From contig CAMWRV010000005.1 of NCBI GenBank assembly GCA_947176745.1, positions 1-64,000 on the forward strand: 64,000 bases of DNA, read 5' to 3'. The translations under genes and the position numbers were made by a program. Source of the DNA: an uncultured Muribaculaceae bacterium (GTDB lineage: Bacteria; Bacteroidota; Bacteroidia; Bacteroidales; Muribaculaceae). Shown here piece after piece: positions 24,339 through 34,500 of the stretch (positions are counted from its first letter, which is position 1; each line of letters opens with the position of its first letter). The notes beneath the pieces are model-generated. The model searched no databases. It was not told where the DNA came from and saw nothing but the letters and a program-made list of their open reading frames with translations.

Positions 24339-26690
24339 TCAGAAGGGATACCCTATTGAGAAATGAAATGAATGGTCGCGTCCCCATTTCGGATGCAGCA
24401 GCGGCCATGGCTCCTGGTTGATGGCCGGATTGTGCGCCTTCATGCCGAGATCGAACCTTACGAGAAAGTAATTGAAGTCCATCCGGATTCCGGCGCCGTA
24501 GGCGGCTGCAAGTTCCTTATAGAACGAGTTGAACCGGAACAGGCCATAGGGCTGAGTAGCGTAGTTGCGTATGGTCCATATGTTGCCGGCGTCGATAAAG
24601 AGACCGCCCTCTATTACCCAGAACAATTTGGCGCGGTATTCGATGCTGAAGTTCAGTCGGATGTCGCCGCATTGGTAGATGAAATCACTCACAGAGTTCG
24701 TGCCCGGGAAGCGTCCCGGACCGAGAGTGCGCACATCCCATCCGCGCACGCCGTTGGCTCCGCCCCCGTAAAACCTTTTCTCAAAAGGAAGAATCGAGCT
24801 GTTGCCGTATGGTATGCCGATGCCGAAACCTGCGTAGCATGCAAGCGCGTTGCGCCGGTCGAACGAGTGCAGATAGGAGAAGTCGGCGTCGGCCCGCACG
24901 TACTGTGCATAGTTGATACCGAACACCTTATATGGATCTTCATGGAAATCCCTGTGCGGATTGACGGCTCGGCTTATGCCGAAAAGCAGGTTGCCTGCGG
25001 TTTCCGCCTGTGCGCGCACTGTCATGACATTCTTTTCGCGCTGAATGCGAAATGGCGAGGGTTTGTGTTTGGTGGTGTAGTAGAAGTTGAAGCCTGCACG
25101 CATTATGAAATGGTCTTCATAGCTGTATCTGAGCAGAGGATTGTCGGGCGCGATCTGATCGAGAAATCCGTTGGTGCTTTTGGGAAGATAGACGTAGTTT
25201 ATGTCGATTGGCGTGAATGTATAGCGGTAACGAGAGGAATGCTCGCTCCATTTGTAGCTCCAGCCAGCCGTTGATATGATGCGGGTGTACTCCGGTCTTT
25301 CCTGATAGTTCATCGAGATGTGAAGCTCAGTCGAGGCCTTGATTTTTTTCTTGAAATTCTCGCGCAGCAACGGAGCCTTGAATTTGGGGAATGTCACCGA
25401 TGTCTCCACTCCATATTCCATGAAGCGGTTGTGTATGAAGCCGTCGAGATGGCCGTTGATGGCCTGATAGCTTCCCCTGAGTTTGAAGTTGAGAGTTTCC
25501 GAACCTCGTCCGGCGTTACGGTGTGTGTAGTTTACTCCGAGAGCCACGCCGAGGTCTCCTTCCGAATTCGTTCCCTCCACTTCGAGTGCGACAGACTGCG
25601 ATCGGTTTGGTGTCAGAAGTATGTATGCGTCAAGGAGGCCTGTATCGCCCGACACCACTACTGGCATCATGCGGACCTGTACGAACTTGAGTATCGAAAG
25701 GCGGCCAAATGCCTCATATGTGTTGTCCACATCATGCTGGCTGAATATTGCGCCGCGCCGCAGAAAACAGTTCTCATATATGACCTGAGGCCTGAGATAC
25801 TCCTTGTTGCCATATAGTATTGTCAGATCTTTATAGCGCACGGTGTCTTTTGCTGCGAAGTCGCGTATGCCCGTGTCGAGCGTGCCGTCGTAGTCGGTTA
25901 TGACCACAATGTCGCGCACAGTGTAGACCCGGTGGGTGTCGATGTCGTTTTTTCTTGTCTCCAGCGGGTAGGGTGGGTGCACAGTCATGGTCAGACCGAC
26001 AAGTCGCGAGCCTTCGGTGGTATCGGCGCTGAATGTTATGAACTCTTTTGAAAACGCCCAGTATCCTCTGTCGCGCATGCGCTCGGTGATCAACTGACGC
26101 TGAGTCTCGAGTTCCCCTCTGTCGAGACGGTCGCCGGCCCTTACGATAAATCTGGAGGAATCCCGCATGATGACACGCCGAAGCGTGTCATCCGGAAATT
26201 CATATGCCACTGTGTCGATGATATGTGGGAGGCCGGCGTCAAGCCGGTATCGAAGCCGGATCTTCTTATGCCGCGAGTCAGGGAAACTGTCTATGCCGAC
26301 AGACGATCCGAGAAACCCGGCATTGCGCATGGCCTTGAGAAGTTGCGACGAATCGCTCTGTGTGGCGGCAGGGTCATAGATCACGGGGGCCTCTCCGAGA
26401 CGGCGCATCCATTTGTTCCACCACTTTGTCGAGTCATTGCCGCTCATATTGTAGACTCCGAGCCGTAGACGCGATATGTGCAGCACGCGGTTGTTGGGGC
26501 GCTGCCTGATATATGACATCATGGTCTGGCCGTCGAGCGTGCCCGTCGGATCATCGACAATCAGACTGACATCATCGAGCAGATACCGGCCGTCGGGCAC
26601 GTGTCTTGTCGTCGAGCACCCCGCGCAAAGGAGTGTCAGCATAATGGCGGCAACGGCCTGAAGAGTCGATATGAAGTTTCTGTTTCTCAT
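24339..26690 (-). CDS. BamA/TamA (Omp85)-family outer-membrane lipoprotein, TamL-like
   Basis: A 783-residue outer-membrane assembly protein. The N-terminus MRNRNF begins a signal peptide with CAGC at residues 22-25, a probable lipoprotein cleavage site, as in the TamL proteins of Bacteroidota. POTRA-like repeats fill about 45-390, followed by a 16-strand barrel ending in SIGYPF, a C-terminal signature of the superfamily. The motif GANGVRGWD, seen near 24750, resembles the conserved VRGY loop. I moved the start to 26690 because upstream residues are a low-complexity Arg/His-rich shadow of the permease. This ATG overlaps the permease stop by one base (TGATG). No TamB gene is adjacent. Confidence 0.9.
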   Translation of the reverse strand: MRNRNFISTLQAVAAIMLTLLCAGCSTTRHVPDGRYLLDDVSLIVDDPTGTLDGQTMMSYIRQRPNNRVLHISRLRLGVYNMSGNDSTKWWNKWMRRLGEAPVIYDPAATQSDSSQLLKAMRNAGFLGSSVGIDSFPDSRHKKIRLRYRLDAGLPHIIDTVAYEFPDDTLRRVIMRDSSRFIVRAGDRLDRGELETQRQLITERMRDRGYWAFSKEFITFSADTTEGSRLVGLTMTVHPPYPLETRKNDIDTHRVYTVRDIVVITDYDGTLDTGIRDFAAKDTVRYKDLTILYGNKEYLRPQVIYENCFLRRGAIFSQHDVDNTYEAFGRLSILKFVQVRMMPVVVSGDTGLLDAYILLTPNRSQSVALEVEGTNSEGDLGVALGVNYTHRNAGRGSETLNFKLRGSYQAINGHLDGFIHNRFMEYGVETSVTFPKFKAPLLRENFKKKIKASTELHISMNYQERPEYTRIISTAGWSYKWSEHSSRYRYTFTPIDINYVYLPKSTNGFLDQIAPDNPLLRYSYEDHFIMRAGFNFYYTTKHKPSPFRIQREKNVMTVRAQAETAGNLLFGISRAVNPHRDFHEDPYKVFGINYAQYVRADADFSYLHSFDRRNALACYAGFGIGIPYGNSSILPFEKRFYGGGANGVRGWDVRTLGPGRFPGTNSVSDFIYQCGDIRLNFSIEYRAKLFWVIEGGLFIDAGNIWTIRNYATQPYGLFRFNSFYKELAAAYGAGIRMDFNYFLVRFDLGMKAHNPAINQEPWPLLHPKWGRDHSFHFSIGYPF

Positions 26691-28030
26691 CAGACGGCTG
26701 TCTCTTTTTTTATTCCGAATCCGGGCTCGATTCTTATGCCGGCGCAGACGGCGAATGTAGCGGCGCAACATATCATGACCCACCAGAAGAAATTGACATA
26801 TCCCTGCGGGCCTGTTCCGCCGAACAGGCTGAGATCTGCGAGCAGATGGTGGAGCCATCCGGCTGCCATGCCCGGAAGCATCATGCCGAGTGCCATGAAC
26901 GCGGTGCAGAATGCGTAGTGTGACGTCTGGCTCTCGCCCCGGCTGAAATAGATAAGGTAGAGCATGAATGCGGTGAACCCGAAGCCATAGCCGAACTGCT
27001 CGATGCCTATGGCCGCGCATATCAGAGCGAAACTGTCGGGTTGCCACATGGCGAGTCCGCAATAGAAAATGCATGGCAGTGTCAGGCTCATGGCCATCGG
27101 CCACAGCCAGTGTCTGAGTCCGTCGCGTGCTATGGCAAGACCTCCCAGTATTCCTCCTGCAAGCAGGGCGACTACGCCGACAGTGCCGTTGACGAAGCCG
27201 ATTTCAGATGTCGACAGTCCGAGTCCGCCTTCCGAATGAGGCGCCTTTAGAAACGGCTGGACGAGCTTGACGCACATAGCCTCAGGAAGCCTGTATAGCA
27301 GCATGAAGGCAAGTGCGCGGAAAATGTGCGGCTTACGGAAAAATGTCACGAACGTCATCGCAAAGTTTCTGCATATGCTCCGTGCGGTGACACCGGGGAG
27401 GGGACGGTCTTTTTGCGCGACTGGCATCATGAAGAGGTGATAGGCGAAAATCGCCGTGAAAAACAGCGACAGGATGATAAACACAAGACTCCATGCCGTA
27501 GCCACGCTCTTGCAGTTCTCCTCAAGCACGCCTGCAAGAATGACAAGTCCTCCCTGTCCGATGACGCTCGCTATGCGGTAGAATGTGGATCTGACTCCTA
27601 CATATGCGGCCTGGTCATGCGGGTCAAGCTCTATCATGTAGTAACCGTCTGCAGCTATGTCGTGCGTGGCTGAGAAGAAAGCCATCAGCCAGAAGCAGGT
27701 CAGAGTGGCGGAGAAGAAGAACGGGGCCGGCAGAAGAAGTCCCGCTGCTCCAGCCGTCAGGGCTATCGCAAGCTGCATCGCTACAGTCCATTTCCTTTTG
27801 GTTCCGATAAGATCTACAAACGGACTCCAGAACGGCTTTATGACCCACGGCAGATAAAGCCATCCGGTATAGAAGGCCATCTCCGTTAGACCGATCCCCA
27901 TATTGGTGTACATGAGAACAGTCAGCACATTGACCGCGAAATAGGGGAGTCCCTCGGCCACGTAGAGTGTCGGAATCCATGTCCATGGCGAACGTCTTTT
28001 CGCCTCTTTGCGGATGTTCGTCTTATTCAT
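26690..28030 (-). CDS. AmpG-like major facilitator permease
   Basis: A 446-residue inner-membrane transporter with about twelve hydrophobic segments. The opening WTWIPTLYVAEGLPYFAVN and the loop SATHDIAADGYYMIEL are characteristic of AmpG-like permeases. In enterobacteria these import GlcNAc-anhydroMurNAc peptides from the periplasm for cell-wall recycling. Substrate in this organism is inferred. It overlaps the SpoIID-type gene by 8 bases at its start and the TamL-like gene by one base at its end, so all three are translationally coupled. Confidence 0.88.
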   Translation of the reverse strand: MNKTNIRKEAKRRSPWTWIPTLYVAEGLPYFAVNVLTVLMYTNMGIGLTEMAFYTGWLYLPWVIKPFWSPFVDLIGTKRKWTVAMQLAIALTAGAAGLLLPAPFFFSATLTCFWLMAFFSATHDIAADGYYMIELDPHDQAAYVGVRSTFYRIASVIGQGGLVILAGVLEENCKSVATAWSLVFIILSLFFTAIFAYHLFMMPVAQKDRPLPGVTARSICRNFAMTFVTFFRKPHIFRALAFMLLYRLPEAMCVKLVQPFLKAPHSEGGLGLSTSEIGFVNGTVGVVALLAGGILGGLAIARDGLRHWLWPMAMSLTLPCIFYCGLAMWQPDSFALICAAIGIEQFGYGFGFTAFMLYLIYFSRGESQTSHYAFCTAFMALGMMLPGMAAGWLHHLLADLSLFGGTGPQGYVNFFWWVMICCAATFAVCAGIRIEPGFGIKKETAV

Positions 28031-29135
28031 ATAGTTTCATGAGTCTGGTGCCGGGATAATAGAAATCGAGTATCTCCCGGAAACTTTTTCCTTTGAATGC
28101 CATATAGGCGGCTCCTATCTGGCAGAGACCGACGCCATGACCCCAGCCATGACCTTCAAGTCTGAAGCCATCCGCGGCAGGATGGACTTCAAACCATGAG
28201 CTCTTGAGACAGTCAGCCGCCAAAAGCCGTCTGATTGCCAGAGTTTTTCCCACGGTGAATGTCCCTTCTGTCCCTTCGACGGCCAGCCGGGTTATTCTTC
28301 CCGAATCTCCGTGGTCGATTGGGCGGAGTCCGGTGATGTCGCCGATGTCGACGCCATAGCGTTGTTTCATTCGTGTTCTTATCTCCTCTTTCCCGACAAA
28401 TGCGGTCCATTCGCGGAAATCTACGGTCTTTCGGTCGAAGTCCTTGAGAATCGTGCCGAGAAATCCGGAGCGTTCCCGCTCCTCCATGTCCGGTAGTCCG
28501 CACCACGGATCGGGTCTGCATGACAGGTAGCCGAAGTCTCTTTCAGACCAGCATGCGGAGAAACGCTCTGTCATGCCTCCGCAGCATTTGGAGAACCTTG
28601 TGTCGGCTGTATCTCCTTCGGAATCCACAAGGATGAGTCCGCGTGTCAGGCGCACTGCTTCGGCTGCGACTGAAACTCCGGCGGAGTGTCTTCCCTGATA
28701 ACGCTGGCAGTGGTCATCGCTGCACACGTCGAAACCCGTGTGTGAATCCGATTCCTCCCATTCTGTCACCTCGCAGAAGTTTTTATTTGACTCAGACGGA
28801 AGCTCTCCGCCGTTTCCTTTGATTTTGCGGAGAGCCCAGCTGCGCGATATGACAGCGTGCGCTTTCATGAATTCCTGAGGGGCGGAGGGGTTCATCTCGC
28901 TCCCTGTCACCGATTCGAGATACTGTTCCAGAGGGAGACGATTGATTATGTGTATTTTCCCCTGAGGTGTCGGGAGTGGTTCAAGTTCTCCGCCGACTAC
29001 GACACTGACGCTCTCTTGCCAGTGAAATCCGTAGCCGATAAGCAGGTTGCCTATCAGATGCCCGCCGTCTGCAGTGGTTATCTGCGGCTTGCCGTCGGTG
29101 ATCAGACCGACTCTGATCTCAGGTTCTTGTGTCAT
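28023..29135 (-). CDS. SpoIID/LytB-domain protein without a signal peptide
   Basis: A 370-residue protein with the SpoIID domain, known in Bacillus as a peptidoglycan lytic transglycosylase. The catalytic Glu is E80 in TGSEMNPSAPQEFMKAHAV. A C-x3-H-C zinc motif occurs in VCSDDHCQRYQG and the conserved KCCGGMTE follows. The C-terminal GHGWGHGVGLCQIGA motif is complete. The protein starts MTQEPEIRVG with no hydrophobic leader, so it is predicted to be cytosolic, which is odd for a wall-cleaving enzyme. The start overlaps the DUF4922 stop by four bases (ATGA), fixing it well. Confidence 0.9.
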   Translation of the reverse strand: MTQEPEIRVGLITDGKPQITTADGGHLIGNLLIGYGFHWQESVSVVVGGELEPLPTPQGKIHIINRLPLEQYLESVTGSEMNPSAPQEFMKAHAVISRSWALRKIKGNGGELPSESNKNFCEVTEWEESDSHTGFDVCSDDHCQRYQGRHSAGVSVAAEAVRLTRGLILVDSEGDTADTRFSKCCGGMTERFSACWSERDFGYLSCRPDPWCGLPDMEERERSGFLGTILKDFDRKTVDFREWTAFVGKEEIRTRMKQRYGVDIGDITGLRPIDHGDSGRITRLAVEGTEGTFTVGKTLAIRRLLAADCLKSSWFEVHPAADGFRLEGHGWGHGVGLCQIGAAYMAFKGKSFREILDFYYPGTRLMKLYE

Positions 29136-30079
29136 AGTCCGAAGTGTTTCATTATCGGGGGAGGAAGGCAGTCTGCGAATCCCACTTCACTATATATGGT
29201 GCGTAAGGTGTCAGTATCAAGGCGTTCGAAGTCTTCGTGGCGCGGTGTTACCGTAATGCCGGCCATGTCGATCGCTCCGGGACTTATCAGAAATCGTCTG
29301 TTTCCTTCGGCCGAGAAACATGCCGGACGGTGTCTGCGTCTTGGCACGACGATACATCTGAGCAGACCGCTCGCTCCGGTCCAGAAAAATGCGTTTAAAA
29401 GACCGTGGTCTGCGTCTCCGGTGTCGGCGTCGGTTCCGAACGCATTGTGTATGGCCGCGAGAGTCCTCATCCCGTCGGTGTCGGGTGAAATGACAGCGCT
29501 TATGAATATGAACGGAAGGTCGAGACCTGATTCGGCCGATGACATGAAACCATGTCTGCCTTCAGGGTGGAAGGTCTCGGCGAGGCACACCAGAGGAAGT
29601 TCCGATTTCAGAACCGCCTGCACATGCATGTGGTCGGGAGCGGAAGCTCCGGCATGCGCTCCGTTGAAAAAAAACACGAGATCGGGGGCTGATTCTGCCA
29701 TGACAGCCATGTCAAGTGGGATCTTCGCCTGTGGCGTGTGGCTTTTCGAAACAATGGTGAAATGAACCGGCAGAACAGGGTATGGGTTGACAAGAAAATC
29801 CCATCTGTCTGGCCATTCGTATGATATCTGGGCAGATGGACGATTGGCCGCACACAGAAAACAAGGGCGTGCGGCCACCGAGGCCGCGTCGACCGCTGCC
29901 CCCGTGGAGCGAATCCTGGCCGGATTGTGTTGCACCGCTCCCGAGAGGTCTCCCATAATCATAGGGCGGCGCTCAGTCTCTCGAAGTCTGAAGAAATTGT
30001 CGCGTGCCTCGGGCCAGAGATCGAGCTGCTGCTCGATCACGCTGTTGATCATTTCAGTGGTCAGTGGGGGTAAAGCCAT
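29132..30079 (-). CDS. DUF4922 protein, HIT-superfamily nucleotidyltransferase/phosphorylase-like
   Basis: A 315-residue cytosolic protein of the DUF4922 family, with no assigned reaction. It has RPCFLCAANRP (CxxC, 71-81), NPYPVLPVHFTIV (98-110) and the HxHxQ active-site motif at 150-154 (HMHVQ). This set resembles GDP-L-galactose phosphorylase, Ap4A phosphorylase and galactose-1-phosphate uridylyltransferase, in which the second His is the covalent nucleotide acceptor. A reaction on a nucleotide sugar or sugar 1-phosphate is therefore likely but unproven. It overlaps the glycosyltransferase gene by one base and the SpoIID gene by four. Confidence 0.85.
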   Translation of the reverse strand: MALPPLTTEMINSVIEQQLDLWPEARDNFFRLRETERRPMIMGDLSGAVQHNPARIRSTGAAVDAASVAARPCFLCAANRPSAQISYEWPDRWDFLVNPYPVLPVHFTIVSKSHTPQAKIPLDMAVMAESAPDLVFFFNGAHAGASAPDHMHVQAVLKSELPLVCLAETFHPEGRHGFMSSAESGLDLPFIFISAVISPDTDGMRTLAAIHNAFGTDADTGDADHGLLNAFFWTGASGLLRCIVVPRRRHRPACFSAEGNRRFLISPGAIDMAGITVTPRHEDFERLDTDTLRTIYSEVGFADCLPPPIMKHFGL

Positions 30080-31545
30080 CAGTTTTCGTCGAATCTGTCA
30101 AAGTCATCATCATCGTCGTCGTCATCGCTGTCGCATCCGGAGTCTTCCGGAGCATCGAGAAATCCCCATGGGCCGGAAGTAGTGCCGGGGAAAAGCCATC
30201 CGCCGCGGTTTCCTCCAGCGGCATCATAATTCTGGCGGACGCGCGCCATGAGTTCGAACGATCTGACACAGTCCTTATATGTGTTGTTGGCGTTGATGCG
30301 TTCCTGCGACAGGGCTGCATCTGAATTGCCTTCCCACCGGCGGCAAAGGTAAAGCGATGTAAATATGCGTCCGATAGAATAGTCCCGGCTTATGCGGAGT
30401 GCCATGGCGTAGTCTTCGCCGTAGCTGACATTGGGGAAAAGAAAGCGTCGGGCCACTGGTGTGAAGAAGGCTCTCGGGGCTCCGAGTCCGTTGATGCGAA
30501 GGGCATTGTTGGGGCCGTTGTCGTCTGTCCATTCGTCATGGTTGACAAGACCCGGCGGAATCGTCTCGCCGTCGAAGTTGACCAGTGTGTAGCTGCCTAT
30601 GACCATGGCGTGGTTGCCGCTGCGGAATTTTGAAACTATGGTGGCGACTGTTTCCGGAGAGTTGTACAGGTCGTCGGAATCAAGCTGGATGGCGAATCTG
30701 CCGCAGCGCGGATCAAGCAGAGCGCGGTTCCAGCATCCGCCGATGCCGAGCCGTTCGGATGCTGATGCCTTTATCAGAACAAGCCGGGTGTCTTCTACCG
30801 CCTCCAGAAGTTCGCGGGTGCCGTCGGTCGAGTCGTTGTCGACTACTATCACGTTCATGGGGAAGGGCGTTTTCTGGCTCAGGGCGGAGTTGACGGCGTC
30901 CATGATGGTGCGAGCTCTGTCGCGCACCGGTATTATTACCGATGCCTCTACCGGAAAGGTTTCGGAGTCGTAGTCCACCTTCTCCTGTTTCGATGTGTCG
31001 ACGGCAGCATCGATCTCGTGAAGATGCTGCGTGAGGGCTTCCTCCATCTGACGCTGATAATCGCGGTTGCGCGGGTCGACGTAATCATGCTGTTTCTTGC
31101 CGCTTGCCCGGAGATCCGTCTTGGATACCGTATAGAGGTATTCGGGGATCATGGCGATCATCTTGCCCATTGTAGCGCGAAGCCTCATGGCATACCATCC
31201 TCCGTCGGGCATGCCCGATTCTTCGTTCATGTCTTCTGTCGCGGCCAGCACGTCGGCTGCGTTGAGCAACACGAGCGGCCCGAAATCGAAATCATCGCGG
31301 ACGGATCCGGGCTGATAGTCGATCACCGGGTGGTCGGCTATAGTGCCGTCGGGCAGACGGTCGCGGTAGTAGCAATAGGTCAGAGTGGAATCTACGTCGG
31401 CTGCCACTTCTGTCAGGCGGTGCACGCATTGCGGATCCAGCTCTATCTCCCTGTCGTCGGTCTTGACGAGCACAAACTGTTCGAGAGGAGCTCTGAATAT
31501 CTCTTCGCGCAGCGTGTTTATGTCAGTAAATCGTATGATGTTCAT
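30079..31545 (-). CDS. Family 2 glycosyltransferase with a polyaspartate tail
   Basis: A 488-residue predicted cytosolic glycosyltransferase. The GT2 domain begins near residue 203 with [12 protein letters not shown], then [15 protein letters not shown] and the metal-binding LDSDDLY. About 190 N-terminal residues resemble a second, incomplete GT-A-like domain of unknown role. The C-terminus is unusual: a run of Asp within [20 protein letters not shown] at the very end, encoded by GAC/GAT repeats near 30090-30140. There are no transmembrane segments. It starts 13 bases after the amidase-like gene stops and overlaps DUF4922 by one base. Donor and acceptor are unknown. Confidence 0.88.
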   Translation of the reverse strand: MNIIRFTDINTLREEIFRAPLEQFVLVKTDDREIELDPQCVHRLTEVAADVDSTLTYCYYRDRLPDGTIADHPVIDYQPGSVRDDFDFGPLVLLNAADVLAATEDMNEESGMPDGGWYAMRLRATMGKMIAMIPEYLYTVSKTDLRASGKKQHDYVDPRNRDYQRQMEEALTQHLHEIDAAVDTSKQEKVDYDSETFPVEASVIIPVRDRARTIMDAVNSALSQKTPFPMNVIVVDNDSTDGTRELLEAVEDTRLVLIKASASERLGIGGCWNRALLDPRCGRFAIQLDSDDLYNSPETVATIVSKFRSGNHAMVIGSYTLVNFDGETIPPGLVNHDEWTDDNGPNNALRINGLGAPRAFFTPVARRFLFPNVSYGEDYAMALRISRDYSIGRIFTSLYLCRRWEGNSDAALSQERINANNTYKDCVRSFELMARVRQNYDAAGGNRGGWLFPGTTSGPWGFLDAPEDSGCDSDDDDDDDDFDRFDEN

Positions 31546-31558
31546 GTCGGTTGTTTCT

Positions 31559-34500
31559 TTATTTTTTCAGAAGTCCGGTCACCTCGCGCATCAGGGCCGC
31601 TCTCTCTCCGCTGTCGGTCATGGCTTCCACAGGAACCGTCATCACCGCCACTTTTCCTTTGCCGTGGCGCACTATATGACCGGCGCGGCCTCCGGAGTCG
31701 GGGAATGCGAGGAATTCGTCGGTGACACTGTCGGCTGAAGGCACAAGGATATCGGGCATCTCGACGATGTAGTTGTCGGAGTTGAGAGTCGATGAATAGC
31801 GGATGGTCTTCCCGCTGAGAGTGTCGCGCAGACGGCCCGGCTTGCGGTCGTTGCTCGCCACGCTGTCCACGCCGAGTATCTCTGCGGCAAATCTGCGGTC
31901 ATCGCGGGTGGCGCGGCTGTCCTGTATGTCGGAGGCCACATACTGGCCGCTGATTATCATCTCTCCTCCCTTGTCGACATACTGCCTGATCTCTTTCTGG
32001 AGAGAGGCCGGGAACGCACGGTAGTGTACGCCGTCATTGCCTCTGCCTGTAAGAGTGCTTTTCTGCTTGCCGAGTATCAGATCCACAAGCGGATAGTCGG
32101 TAAGTCTGACTTCACCGTTCTCGACAGCCGATACGGAAGACGACACGAATCCTGTCCCGGTGGCTTCGGTCAGTGCGCGTCCGTGCACTGCGGGATAGTC
32201 GAACGTGTTGCCGGCGATCACCTGTGTCACGTAATTTTGTCCGCTGCTGCCGAAACTGTTGCCGGCCGATCTCCTGAATTCTGTCTGATGTCCCGAGAAT
32301 GAGATGTCTTTTATGTATGGCACTCCGAAATCTGATTCCGAGTCGAAACCTGCTGTCGTCGATGTGGAGTAATGCCCGGGAGCGCTTACACGTGTGAAGC
32401 CGTTGACGATCAGTGCCGGCTTCTCATTGCCTGTGCCTTCGCGAAGGGCGAGGGTTTCCGAAGGGAAGGCCGAGCCTCCGGCGTTTGCCGCAATCACATA
32501 GAAACTGTGAATGTCATGATCCGCCACCTTGATGTCGAAGTGAGTGTCTTTGGTCTCACCGATTTTGTGGAAGCCGAGATCATCGCCCGAACGCTCCATT
32601 ATTATGTATCTGTCGGGCATGGCCGTCGGTTCAAGTCTGTCGGGCGTCGGCTTCCACGACAGACGGTAATGGTCATCTTTGGTGCGTCTGATATTGAAGT
32701 CGCTGACCGGAAGCGGCTGTATGACCAGATCGCGCCCCTTGCGCTCGGCCATGAACCGTGCGAGACCTTTATAGATGGCCCGCCCCACTGTAAACCGGAA
32801 GTTGGGGTCGAGACCATAAGTCATGTCGGCATAGTTCTGATGGCTCATAAGCTCAATCAGCGTTGTGGGCACTTCGGGCACACGGGCCTCGACATATGAT
32901 TTGTCCCACATCGACCGGCGTGTCCATTCCGGTTCGTGCACCCGGCGGATGTCGTTGGTGATCTGCTGCATGATCATGTCGGTCAGCATACGCGAGTTGA
33001 TGCGGGGGGTGCCGTCTTTATATGAGTCGCCGTTCTGTGTGAAGTATATTCCGAGCGTTCCTACAAACGAGTCGTTGTCGCGCTTGCCGGCGTCGCTGTG
33101 GAGCGCGAAGGCTGCGTCGACCGGAATGTTGAGTCCCTCCTGTCCGGGAAGCACCCTCGATCCGCCCGCAAGATAGTTCACCCAGTGTCCGCGGCTTGTG
33201 TAGTCATCTTTATAATCGTCTTTGCCATGGTAGGGGGAGTAGACGTATTCGGGAAAACCTGCCCAGTGAAGCCAGTAGCGTGCTCCTTCGAGAAATCTCG
33301 GCATTCCCGATGTGCGGAATGTAGGAGCGGGGCCTTTCGCTTTCTGTTCTGTCTGGGGCTTGGCCGGCCCTTCTCCGTTCTGTTCGGCGGTGTCGGCGAT
33401 ATCGTCGGAACTTTCTTCTATTGTCTCGTCATCTTCATCGCTCTCCTCATTTTCCGATGCGGAAGCCTGCGTTCCCTTGTCGGGAGTAGAGGGGTCATAA
33501 TAGATGTCGGAGCGATTCGGACTTCGCGCGATATTGCCCATGCCGCCGCCGATCTTCACGGCGTCGGCTGTCACAATCGTGCCGGCTGCTCCCTCTGTGA
33601 GGTTTGTAAGTGTCACGACGGGTTCTGTATCACTGTATCCGCTCTCAAGCGGGAATGTGCCGAGATAGATCCATGTGCCGCCACCCATCTGCTGGTTGAC
33701 CTTGAACTCCTTCGATCCTCCCGAATAATTGACCGTGTAGCGTGCGTCTGATGTCGAGTTGGGCAGTGTCTTGTAGCTGACATATACGGCGTATTCTCCG
33801 TCTTCCGGTATGTCGGCATACCATGCCGCTATCGACGGGCTGCCCCCTTTTTGAGTCTCGGTCTGACGGTAGGTGCCGTTCTCGAAGGGATTTTCCGTGT
33901 CGCGGAAATCCGGCAGGTCATATATGAAACCCTCGAACTCGCCGGTCTGCCAGCGTGTGCTTCCCGACAATTCCTTGTAGTATGGCTGCGAGAAGATCTG
34001 GCCCTCGTCATTGGTGTCGTTGTCTACGATGACTTCATGTCGGCTGGTGTCTCTTTCGCGGGGAAGCATGACATATGCGCCGGCGTTCTCAAGCATCGGC
34101 ACCACATACGGGAGTATGTAACTCATGGTGTAGATATCTTCCGACGTCTCGAAAAGCATGGGGCGCTGCCACTGCCAGCTGCCGTTGTTGTAGTATCGGC
34201 CATGCGAATGCCAGAGAGCTATGATATCGCGATCCATTCCTTTGGTGGCGGTCACGGCCGGATGAACCTCCTCTACGAATGCCGGATTGTGTCTGTATTT
34301 TTCCGGCAACCGGTCGACTTTCGTTATGTAGTAGGCAAGTGACTTGTCTCCGACATTGAGTGTCACCCTGTAGTCGGAAAGCGAGTCGGGCAGACACGCC
34401 TTGACTGCGTTTGAAAGCGAGTCTATGAGCTTGCGCGTCACGGGCATGTATGTGAAGTTCTCGTTCAGGCCGATGGCTGCCGTCTTGCGGCTGCGGTCCG

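Noticed and set aside
26691..27104. N-terminal extension of the TamL-like frame by 138 codons
   Set aside because: The extension is Arg/His-rich, lies inside the permease gene and precedes a clear signal peptide. The true start is the ATG at 26690.
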